Part shown: positions 13,201 to 25,200 of the stretch, piece after piece
Position numbering within the stretch: position 1 is the stretch's first letter
Layout: each line of letters starts with the position of its first letter
Source of the DNA: Gorsachius magnificus
Lineage: Eukaryota > Chordata > Aves > Pelecaniformes > Ardeidae
Length of the DNA stretch: 64,000 nt
Reading direction: 5' to 3'
Assembly (NCBI GenBank): GCA_034008185.1
Contig: CM067081.1
Location: forward strand, 19,901,821-19,965,820
The notes under the pieces: model-generated
Databases searched by the model: none
Told to the model about the DNA's origin: nothing
Seen by the model: only the letters and a program-made list of their open reading frames with translations
Made by a program: the position numbers and the translations under genes

Positions 13201-16200
13201 ACTGATAGCTGTTAGTAACATCAAAGGAACAATTTTTCTTCCTCCCCATCTTTACTAAAAACACCAAGGGGCAGAGGATGGGGAAAAAAATGTCCTGCTG
13301 AGAACAGGAAATCTTCTATTTTCTAAATTTTCTTAAGATGTCTCAGAACATACATAATATATTCTTCTCAATCCTACAGAAAATGTTATGGTAGAATTTA
13401 AAATAGGTATTTCTCCCACAAACCACAAAATCAGAAAGCAGCTGGAAAACCAGCAGTTTATTTTGATTTATATATCAAGTTGTACCTGTAAAGGGGAGCA
13501 AAATTCCCTCTTGAAGACTACAGTTATAATAATGTAGAAGAGCACTGTGTGGATGGCTTATTCATTGCTTCCTCACTAAGAATAGCTGTAACAGTAAACA
13601 ATATCCTCCTCACATGAAACTAAAGCATTCCCAATACAGGTTGTGTTCATTTAACTGCTTTGGTTGGTAGAAAAAAAATAAATCATACCCTTGACCAAAA
13701 TAGATCATGAAAATTTAGAAGCTGACTCCTCTGATACCATTTTGCTAGTTCTGCAAGATGAGTCTTCAGAGGCAGAAACACACCTAAACTACTAATATAA
13801 ATAATGTAGAAATTATAACAGAGGGCCTTTTTTTTTCCCCCCACCTTTATATTCTTTTGGTTTCCTTTAGTAAAAATTCTGATGTTTTCCTCATCTAGTT
13901 TTACAGTAGGCTCAAAGGGGAGAGTGATTTTAGGCTCCATATGAAGTTAACACTGCCCATTTTGTTTCTGAAGTATATAATTCTTAGTAAGTTAAGCATA
14001 AACCAAAACAAGCAATTCAAACCAGCTTAACAGCCTGGATTGGTTTAAAATTTCAGTCAAACTAGCACACCTTCTTATGGGAACACCATTTACTCCCATG
14101 ACATCCCACTTAAGAAAAAAAAAAATATTATTTTACTGGAAGAATTAATTTCCTAAAAAAAAGGAAATTTTCTGAACCCTTCATTAACTGAAATGTTACA
14201 ACACCAGCTTGTAAGAAAAATAACAGTGATGCCATCATACAAAAGAGTAACTACACTACTGAAGTTGTACCACTCCACTCGAGAACAAGGGAATACCGAA
14301 GGAAAAAACAGTAAACAAGGAGGCGGCAGCTCAATAGCTAGTATATAAAAATATTACAATAAAAAAATCGTTTACAATTTGGACTTTCGTCATAGAATTT
14401 TACTTACGTTGTCCATGAAATTTGGCTTAAATCCTCCCTCCTGCTGTCGTCGTAATTCCTCCTGTTCTCTTTGACGTAGCATCTCTTCTTCACGACGTCG
14501 ATGTTCTTCTTCATGTCTAGAATATTTTTCAAAAACTATGTCAATTTAGACTCTTGACCTGTTCAGGCTTATACTCAGTCTCAGGAGATAAGATGAAGCA
14601 GATAAACTAAACTGGTCATTATTTAATTAATTTTTTTAATAGTGTAAGGCACTAATCTACTCCACCTGATGGGTTTGAGTATTACTGAGGTTTGGGGTTT
14701 TTCTGGTGGTTTTTTTTTGTTGGTTTTTTGGTGTTTTTTTTTTTAAACTGGAATGCAGGCAATTACAATACCATTACATTTTATACCTGTTCTTCCGACT
14801 ATATATTGGTAAGCAGGTTAAAATACTGCAGTTTTTAACAAGTTACTATGGATTAAAACATTTCAATACTGCCAAAAGACACGTTTTTAACTCGGAGAGG
14901 TGTTTGTGTATTGGTCTTTTTTTCTCATGTACATTTCTTGTGGTATTTAACATAAAAAGTATAAACCCAATCAACACGATTACACTATGTCTGTTTTCTT
15001 GAATTTTAGCAAAGGCATGAAAGCAAATATTTGTATGAATCAGATCTCAAAGGAAAAATTGTTTGCAACATGCCAGAATATCAAGTGAAAATACCCCCAA
15101 AAATCTTTCATGTCAGACTATACATGTGCAATGCTACGATTCCACATGTAGATCACCTGCCCATAAATCTTAGAAGCATGTTTGTATCCATTACAGCTCT
15201 ATTACAGCTATGCTTCAGTCACAAGGTTAAAATAAATCATATGAAACAAAAAAATTTATTTTAAGACATTTCTATTTAGAAAGCTCAGAAATTTACAACA
15301 GAACTAGTAGAGCCAAAATAAATTAAAAAATTCAAGAAATACCTGAAACCATTCTTTTATATTGGCATAAGTTATCACTTTTCTGTTCAAGAACAACAGA
15401 AACAACACACATTATGGTTTTGAACAGCAACTTTTTAGCAGCAGAAACATTTTTATTTGTTATCAAAAGCAAGCTCTACAAGCTGGAGTATCTAGACTCA
15501 GGCAGGCCTACATACAGCAGGTGCATGCCATACAGAAGACAAAATACCTCAATTGTATCTGCTTGCGTTTTTGAAGTTCTTGATTTCGAAGTTCTTCCAA
15601 ACGCCTCAACTCTTCTTGACGTCGCATGAGATCTAACAGGATTAAAATTGCAATGAAGATAAAAGCTGCCAATCAGCAACATGGCAACACAACAAATTGC
15701 TCTTACTGTCAGATTACAGTTCTAATACTAATTTTTAAAGAATTTTCTCAACACATTTAACTAATTCCCTCCCATACTTTCTTCTTTCTACTGTATGAAA
15801 AAACGCACTGGATCCACAGCTCACAGAAACATGGAAAGGTACAGAACTGGCAAAGCCTCCAAAGCAGATTATGGAAACAGAAATCTGAAGTCCTCAAACA
15901 AAGAAAAGGAGAAAAAAAACCTCTCAATCACTTAAATCACATCCTGGTTTTACATCTAGGGCAAGGCATCAATTTTCTCTCAATGCTGTGTACTGCTAAA
16001 TTCACACTAGCAAGAAAACTAGTAAAATATATATGGGCATAGGCTCTCCACTATCATTGCAGACCACTGCACAGCACACATCAGAAAGAAGTGAAATGAA
16101 CTTCAGATAAATGTAATCTGAGCCTCCATAGAGATTTATCACGACTCTGCTTTTACAGCAACTGACAAATGACTAATCTTTAACACTATGAGAAAGGAAC

Positions 16201-19200
16201 AGCTGTACCCTCTCAAAATGCTCTTAAAAAAGCAAGGCCCAACTAATAGTAATTACTTTTGCCATACTAGTTTCTGACCAGTCACATTATTGATTTCTGC
16301 TTTCTTCAATGAACATTAATTCTACCTTTTGATGAAAGCAGTTGTTCACCTTTCCTATCTTCATAGAATGCAAGCCACATAACATTACAGACACCACGAG
16401 GAACATTCCACTCTACCACCTATTATGTGCCTTTTATGCTTTAGATCAACTACTCCACACATTTTTCTATTCATTTCTTCACTATTCTAGTGAAAGCATC
16501 TTTTTAGCTATGCAACCACTCTCCTCAAACTTGCATCAGCACATATTACAACTTCACCTTTTACTTCAATATTCAAAACCAACTAAAACAACCAGTACAT
16601 TTCACCAAAATAGCAGGTATGTGTTTTGTAACAAAGAAGATTATCAGATTTTTACTCCCACAGCATCCTTATTGACACAGGAAGTCCTTTCCCAAGCACA
16701 TTTTGCAGGCTTGCTTTTCCAATCTCTTCTGCAAAATTAACACATTTCACACTTCAGTTGAATATGATTACATTGAATCAGATTCACTCAAAGTCTGATG
16801 GCTGCTTCTTTCTAACACTGCTTGCCACTGCAGTCTTGGCCACTGCCATCCTGACACTCAGGGAGCACCATGAGCACACTTTTTTTTTTTAAATAACCTT
16901 TTATTTCAGACTACAAGTGCACTTTTTTCTTTTAAAATTAACTTTTAGGTTGTTTCAGAATATTACTGAGATCAAGAACTGACCCATTCTATGCTCAGTG
17001 CTGTCCACTGTTGGAAAAGTTTTCTTGTCAGTTCTTTGTTCTTTCAAATGTATGTAGCATCCCCTTTTTCCTGTGTTAATACACTGCTACAGGACTTCCT
17101 GCTTTACCACTAATTGCTATAAATTTATCGTTTACTCCCCTTTATTCTTAAGGCATAGAGTCCTGCTTTTATAAGTGTCCTCTTAGGTTTTTTCCACAGC
17201 ATAGTTCTGATTACTGCTTTTCCTGAAATTGTTAGTATTTTAAAGTTCAACATACCGATGTATGATCCAGTACCATTTAACAATGGTAAAATATTGGCAC
17301 AAAGCATTACTAGCCAGATGAAAACACAGATCTAAAAGTTCAGGCTGTGCACAAAGCCATTCATATTAAAAGACTTGCAATGATGGTTAATTCTGGACTG
17401 ACATGTTGGATACAGGACTTTTCTCTGAATAGAAAAAACTGCACTAAAGCAGCTGTGAAAGAAAGAAAAAAAAAAGACATAAAACATTATTAGCTTCTGT
17501 ATTTTTTGTGCTTAAAAAAGGGCAAGGTCTTCATTTTATCCCCAACCTTCTGCAGAGCAGAGGGCAGAAGGTGAAAGTGTACTCTCACCTCAGAAGGTAA
17601 CCCTACAACAAGCAGGAATACCAAGTCCAAAAAGATTTTTCAAGTTGTTTTAAGCTGCTGATTTTTCAGGTTCTAAAAATGGAGAACAAATGCCCAGCTT
17701 CCACATAACTGATAAAGAATGAAGCTTCTGGTTCAATGCAGTCACACTTTCCAGTATTTTCATAAACTATTTAACCACCATTATGAGAGAATATTTATAA
17801 AAGTCTGAAGCATACAACCAGTATGTAGATCAGAAACATCATGCCAACTTACTTACACATGGAAACACGTATCCTGCTTTACAAATTACTTCTGACTCAA
17901 TCTGTCAAAACATGACACTTAAAAGTGAAAAATTACATACATCAAAACAATGAAGTCTACCTTCAGTATTAATACCACACCACAAAAACCTGGGTACTTA
18001 AGCCAACATATTTGAGTTCTACTAGCTCTCATAAAGCAGTTTCTGTAAAACCTTCAGCTGGAGGAGTATATGGAGTCTAGTAAGCTCACCCTTCCTATCT
18101 TCTTTTTAGCTCCTGACAATTAATATAACATATTTCCTGTTTCAGAAAAACTATTTCAATGTACCTTTAAATCTGTGGTTTGTGCATTGGGTATACAAAA
18201 ATAGTAATTCTAGGTTTGGATGCCTTAAAAGTTTTATTACATCTTTCTTAAAAAACCCTGTGATGCAATCTCATTAAGGTAATTAAGATTCTTGGCACAG
18301 TCTGAACTTATACCCAGAGATGCTGCTCAGACCAGCAAAATTTAGAAGCAGCTAATGTCTGAAAATAAATAAAAGAAAAAACCACCTTATTTTAATACAC
18401 ACTGAAGCTGCAGAGTTGATGAGATTAAAACAGAAGGAATGTTTACTGCAAATTAAACATCTGCAGGTACATAAGCAGAAATCTAATAATCTGAACAAAA
18501 TTCCAAGTTATTTGGTACCAAAAAGAAGTAGTCTGTTAGCCAAATGGGGAAGGAAAAAAACCCTCTTCCCACACTAACAAAAAACAGTTTCCCACTGGAA
18601 TATTAGCACCAAAAGCATTCATATTCTAGTGGCTCTTTAATGGAAGGAGCAATTTTTTCCTTTTCCATATAAAAGTGGAGCTTAACAGATATTAAAAAAG
18701 GGAGTGCTTTTTCCTGTCCTTAGAAGAAACCCCAATATCCACAAAACATACTTAAGCTGTTCTCCAACGTTTTAGCATCAAGACCTGTTCTATCTTAATA
18801 AACAGGCCATTGTCATCTTGTCTCAGTTTAAAACATGATTAAGGCATGAGAGTTTAGGAAAAAGCAATCCTAACCTGGCCACCAACTACATGCAACAAGT
18901 GAGTAAATTCTAAAAAAAAATAAAGAGTATAAGTTCTAGAACTGGATCATTAGCACTGTCAAATATTAACAATTAATTAAAGGTACATTTATCCAACCTG
19001 TATTTTCAGCACTGAACCATCTTTACCAGTATCAGTCACACACATACACAAATTAAAAATGTCTAAGTGAAAAGGGGGGGCCGTACGGCATATTATAGGC
19101 ATTGCTGGGTGTTGCTGAGGTTAAGTCAGCCTATGCCCTGCATCAAAACTGCTTCCATAAAGAAAAAAAGATGGGTCATTGTCATAGCAGACTCCCCCCT

Positions 19201-22200
19201 GAAGGGAACAGAAGGCCCAGTGTGCAGACCGGACCCACTTCTTAGCGAAGTCTGCTGCCTCCCTGGGCCCTGAGTTAAAGATGTGAAGAGAAAGCTTCCT
19301 ACCCTGGTACGGCCCTCGGATCACCATCCATTACTGATTTTTCAGGTAGGCAGTGATGCAGTTGCAACAAGAAGTCCCAGGACAATCAAGAGAGACTTCA
19401 GGGCCTTGGGACCACTGGTTAAGGGATCAGGAGCACAAGTCGTATTCTCCTCTACCCTTCCAGTTGCAGAGAATGATGACGGAAGAAACAGGAAGAGCCA
19501 GCAGATCAGTACCTGGCAGATCCATGCAGCAGCAAAGAGACAAGGGTTATTGATGTGTTAGGAACCATGGAAGCACCCAAGAATGGCCACATAGAAACTA
19601 GGGCTTCTTCCCCCAAAAAGGTGGTGGGATCAATAGCCCAACTGAAGTGCATCTACACCAATGCACACAGCATGGGCAACAAACAGGAGGAGCTGGAAGC
19701 CATTGTGCAGCAGGAAAACTGATATAGTTACTACCATGGAAACATGGTGGGATGACTCGCACAACTGGAGTGCTGTAGTAGATGGCTATAAACTGTTCAG
19801 AAGGGACAAGCAAGGAAGGAGAGGCACTGGGGGAGTGCTTTGAAAGACTAGAGCTTAATGATTGTGACAACAGGGTTGAATGTTTAGGGATAAGAATCAG
19901 GGGGAAGGCCAACAAGGCAAATATCATGGTGGGATTCTCTTACAGACCACCCAAGCAGGATGAAGAAGCAGACAAAATATTCTATAAACAGTTGGGAGAA
20001 GTCTCACAATCACTAGCCCTTGCTCTTGCCGGGGGGGCGACTTCAACTTACCAGATGTCTGCTGCAAGTACAATACAGCAGGGAAGAAACAGTCTAGGAG
20101 GCTCTTGGAGTGTGTGGAAGAAAACTTCCTGGTGATTGAGCCAACTAGGGAAGGTGCCCCACTGGACCTGTTGTTTATGAACAGGGGACTTGTGGGTGAT
20201 GTGATGGTTTGAGGCCATCTTGGGCACAAAGATCATGACACGGTAGAGTTTGCCATTGTCAGGAGAAGTAAGGACAGGGGTCAGCAGAACCGCTACGCAT
20301 TGTGCCCATTTTCAAAAAGGGTAGAAAGGAAGACCCTGGGAACTATCGACCTGTCAGCCTCACCTCTGTGCCTGGGAAGATCATGGAACAGATCCTCCTA
20401 GAAGCTATGCTAAGGCACACAGAGGCCAGGGAGATAATTTGAGATAGCCAGCATGGCTTCACCAAGGGCAAGTCCTGCCTGACGAACCTAGTGTCTTTCT
20501 AGGATGGTGTGACAGCATCAGTGGACAAGGGAAAACCAATGGATGTCATCTATCTGGACTTCTGCAAAGCCTTTGACACGGTCCCCCACAACATCCTTCT
20601 CTCTAAATTGGAGAGCTATGGATTTGATGGGTGGACTGTTCGGTGGATAAGCAACTGGCTGGATGGCCGCATCCAGAGGGTAGTGGTCAATGGCTCGATG
20701 TCCGGATGGAGACCAGTGATGAGTGGTGTCCCTCAGGGGTCCGTACTGGGACCCGTGCTGTTTAATATATTCATCAATGACTTAGACAGCGAGATCGAAT
20801 GCACCCTCAGCAAGTTTGCGGACGACACCAAACTGAGTGGTGCGCTTGACACACCAGAAGGACGGGATGTCATCCAGAGAGACCTGGACAGGCTGGAGAG
20901 GTGGGCCTGTGTGAACCTCATGAGGTTCAACAAGGCCAAGTGCAAGGTCCTGCACCTGGGTTGGGGTAACCCCCAGTATCAGTACAGGCTGGGGGAAGAA
21001 AGGATCGAGAGCAGCCCTGCCGAGAGGGACTTGGGCGTGCTGGTGGATGAAAAGCTGGACATGAGCCGGCAATGTGCACTGGCGGCCCAGAAGGCCAACC
21101 GTACCCTGGGCTGCATCAGGAGAAGCATGGCCAGCAGGTCAAGGGAGGTGATTCTGCCCCTCTACTCTGCTCTGGTGAGACCTCACCTGGAGTACTGCAT
21201 CCAGCTCTGGAGCCCTCAGCACAAGAAGGACATGGAACTGTTGGAGCGGGTCCAGAGGAGGGCTACTAAAATGATCCGAGGGCTGGAGCACCTCTCTTAT
21301 GAGGACAGGCTGAGGGAGCTGGGCTTGTTCAGCCTGGAGAAGAGAAGGCTGCGGGGAGACCTGATTATGGCCTTTCAGTATCTAAAGGGGGCCTATAGGA
21401 AAGACGAGGAAAATCTTTTTAGTAGGGCCAGCTGTGACAGGACAAGGGGTAATGGTTTTAAACTAAACCAGGGTAGGTTTAGACTGGATATAAGGAGGAA
21501 ATTCTTTACAACAAGGGTGGTGAAACACTGGAACGGGTTGCCCAGAGAGGTGGTGGAGGCCCCATCCCTGGGAACATTCCAGGCCAGGTTGGATGGGGCT
21601 CTGAGCAACCTGATCTAGTTAGTGGTGTCCCTGCTCACTGCAGGGGGGCTGGACTAGATGACCTCTAGGGGTCCCTTCCAATCCAAAACATTCTATGATT
21701 CTATGGTTTAGTGGTGGACTTGGCAGTGCTAGGTTGACAGTTGGACTTGGATCTTAAAAGATCTTTTCCAACCTAAATGATTCTATGATTCACATTCCTC
21801 ATCTGTAAGATATATCTATGATTACATGCAAACCAAATGCTTTAACATTTTTTGCTCAGAAAATAAACCAAGAAACAACTTGACAGTTGTCATTTCAGTT
21901 GCTGCAATAACTATTCGGCATTTCAAAAGTTTTTTACTGTATTACCCTCTGTATTTCAGTACAAGATCTTATATAAACAGTATGGTTTCACACTTAAAGT
22001 AAACACACCTTTTTAGAAAAAACAGGCTAAGTAAACTTTTTTCTACTGACAACTTTCAGTTGCAATAGACTTAAGAATACTATATAAAAATGAAATATGC
22101 TCCTTTTAATCTCTTTTCCAGTTACAAAAATGTTTTAGAACAGATTCAAAAAGACTACGTGTTTGCATTCAATGTATTCAAGCTTTCAGGTGCATTAATT

Positions 22201-25200
22201 CCACTAACTTAGTGAATACTCTAATCCAGCTCATATAGGTATTTTCAATGTGTCATTCAGATCAGCAGAAAAAATTAAGATAAACCAGTCTCACACAGCA
22301 AAGTCATACTATCAACAAAAACATCCTTTCTTAAAAGTAAGTATTAAGTAAAGCCAAATAATTGCAGCAGACAGGTTGTATGAGTTACCTGGATTTAAGT
22401 TTTGAAATGCATCCACTACTTAGAATTTCAAGAAGTTCAAGTCCCTTTAATATGACAAGACAATGTTATTCAGCCTATCAAGTTATTGTACTGTGTTATG
22501 AACTAACACTCTTGGGGATAAGGATTTTTTAGGTAGCTATGATCTCCCTTAAGATTTAAAAAAAGTCAGTGTTTCATTCATGCAACATCTCAAGATCCTT
22601 TCTGACAGATCTGCAATATATTTAAACTTCATCCACTGAAGTCTTGCAATTTAGCAGTCATACAGAGGGAACTAAAATCAAGTAGTAGTTCAACAGTTCT
22701 GAACTGTAAAGCAGTGGTTGCATGTCTACAACATTTTGGAAAACACATTTTTGGGAAGAAGGCTAACAAGCAGAAACAATCAGATACTCACCTTGCTACT
22801 GTCCTCTCTGTCCAAGAAACACAAGCCCCACCCAGCTTCATTCTTAAAGACAGGGCTTGAAAGCAACTGCTAGAAGACTTCCCCCCCCAACACTAACAGA
22901 AGACAAGATGTCTGAACAAGTACGAAAGAGGGATAACATGACCTTAAAATCTCAAGAATGACTGAAATTCATAGCAACTGTGAGTTATTTTGAGTTGTTA
23001 CATACATACAATACTATGCATACATCAGACTTCTCAGCTGGGTTTCAAAGGAAAAAGAAGTAATATTAGCTACCGTAACATTTAAACTCATACCAGAGGT
23101 GCACAAACAGCCAAAAGTAGTATGAGCTATCATTTTTTATTTTTCCTGCACATGGCCCACAAGTGTACTTAGTCCTATCTAATACCATAAGCAACAGCAA
23201 AAATGGAAATTAATTTCAGTGATGAGTGTGAAGCTACCACTCAATTTCTTTACATAAACTACTTACACTAGACAAATTTTAAAAGCGAAGAAAACAGACC
23301 TAGACAATCACCCCTTTCTCAGTTTCTTAATCCATCTCTGCAAATCACCAAGGAATACATTTAAGGAGAAATATTACTTCCTTTTCCTCAGTTCAACGCA
23401 TTTAATTAAATAGTGTCTGGCAAAGTCTCTTAAGTTTAACATACAGCTCAATATGCCACACAAAGAAAATATGTGACAAAACAAATTTAATACTAGTAGA
23501 TTATCCAATTTTACCTTGCCTCATCAGCATTAGCTGATGCTCATGTCTAGCTGCTTCCATTTCTGCCTCTAGTTTTTCTTTGGCTTCTCTAATGTTCCTG
23601 TCAACCTGTTCACGCTGTTGCTTTTCCATCTCATCAAGGGCCTTCCACCGTGAAGCATACTCAAACTCAAATGTTCCAGGCTGAGCAAAACGTGGAGGCT
23701 GTTCTCTTTCCCTAATAAAAATTTTTCAGTTAAAATGTACAGAAGGACAGGACACATTTAGATCAACAGCTGCAACAGCCAAGGAATTCATAAACAATTA
23801 CTTCAAGTGTAGATCAGACTTTAAATCAACTGGTCAGATGACTACATTCTAAACCTGCCAAAGCTTAATTCAGCTGTTAAGACAAGTAATATGATCAGAA
23901 AAATTGTCCAAAGAAAATCTGTTCAATTTATATGATTTTAAGATTAAAATTCATATTTACAAAATACTAAGCTGCAACACTAGGTTAACTGTGTTCAGCT
24001 TTCTAAAGCAAGCAGTCAATTCATAAAACCAGTTATATTTAAATAAACATCAAAGCTTACTAGACAGCTCAGGATATTAGCCAGAATCTCTAAACATTAA
24101 AAGGTGCCAACATTTTATTTCACATTCTTACACTAATATTGTAGCTAGTAGTGTCACATTTTTAAAAAGTGGTTTTCTACAGCCTTACCAGAATAAGCAT
24201 TTTAGCTTCAAACAAGATGATCTCTAGACCACAATAAAATTCCAATATTAAAAATTAGTACTACCAGATTAGGTGACTTCTCTTCCACCTCATGATCAAG
24301 ACACACTTTCTCATGTCACACTCAAAGTTTTATCTGAACCGTGGAAGCTGCAAAGATTTACACCCCACTGACTTTACAAACAGTTAAGGGGGTTGTTCAA
24401 AGAACAAAAAATCTGTGGGTATACAAATCTCTGCAGGATTAGACCACACCCCTAATCCATAAAAGACTACAGCAACAAGCTCCAATCGATTTAAATGTAG
24501 GCCAGGAATCTACTGTAGTAAACACACAGAATGTTAAACCAACAAGTCTGAATTTTACTATTATTAGGAAATCTTGGCAAGATCCTATTTAATCCTTTGA
24601 CACAAAACAGCACAATAAGCAAAACACTACTTCCTGTTACACAAACTCAAAAATAAAAATTAGCGTATATTTACCAAGCTAAGTAACATAAATCATGCTA
24701 AACACAACTTACTTGTGATATTGTTGTGTTTTCTGCATTAACTTCTCTGGGAGCCCATCTTCATCATCAAATTGCTCCATTGGTTCTACAACAACAGGTC
24801 GAGGTGTTCTGGAAGAGAGTTTCAATTGAATAATTGAATCATAAGTGAAGCAGTTAAAAGTTATTTTAGTATTTTGAGGAAACACTCGAGAAAGCTAATG
24901 TATGTTACCTGTAAATCCTGTGGCTTGCAAATTCCTCTTAAATCATAGAATTGCAATGAATCCCGATTTTAAGAATTATCTTTGAAAATAATTGTTTCTA
25001 CACCCAAACCCAGCTATTCCACCTAGAAACCACAATTTACTTCATGTAGTTCTGTATGCTAGTAAGTATTTAAAAAAAAAAATCTCAAAACCATGTACAA
25101 ACAATTAGAATGTATTTAGGAAGAACAACCTTTTTGTTTTCATCAGTGAGGCAACATGAGAGCCATGATTATGCTGGGAAAGCACCAAACAAACCCAAAC

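Larger units (their letters stand above)
19075..21704 (+). mobile_element. CR1 LINE, long but internally deleted copy
   Basis: Non-LTR retrotransposon in PSPC1 intron 4, opposite in strand to the gene. Order: remnant of the ORF1 esterase region (19075-19560), ORF2 endonuclease remnant (about 19640-20280), then an abrupt jump at about 20285-20300 into the reverse transcriptase (to 21618), a short 3' UTR and a tail of two ATTCTATG repeats ending near 21704. The usual linker and first part of the RT are missing. Stops interrupt the frame, for example in the GEII*DSQHGF and SF*DGV regions. The 5' end is truncated. It looks comparatively young because its 3' half closely matches the inverted copy at 46162-47028. 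Confidence 0.93.
15633..23514 (-). other. PSPC1 intron 4 with CR1 insertion
   Basis: 7.9 kb intron. Outside the CR1 pair (19075-21792) it is AT-rich with no recognised element. The 132-codon plus-strand frame at 16342-16740 has biased composition and no known family. Confidence 0.85.

Noticed and set aside
14511..14516. Intron retention past exon 6 as the source of a shorter PSPC1
   Set aside because: Possible in principle, but the exon 6 donor is a strong GTAAGT and a phase-matched exon with poly(A) signals exists at 10134-10247, which explains the shortened form better.
16342..16740. 132-codon plus-strand frame in PSPC1 intron 4
   Set aside because: Leu/His/Phe/Ser-biased product of AT-rich DNA without known motif. 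Isolated in an intron on the opposite strand.
20509..21618. 369-codon frame as a host gene
   Set aside because: Clear CR1 reverse transcriptase with the FADD box and the CR1 3' end directly after it. It is a transposon fragment.
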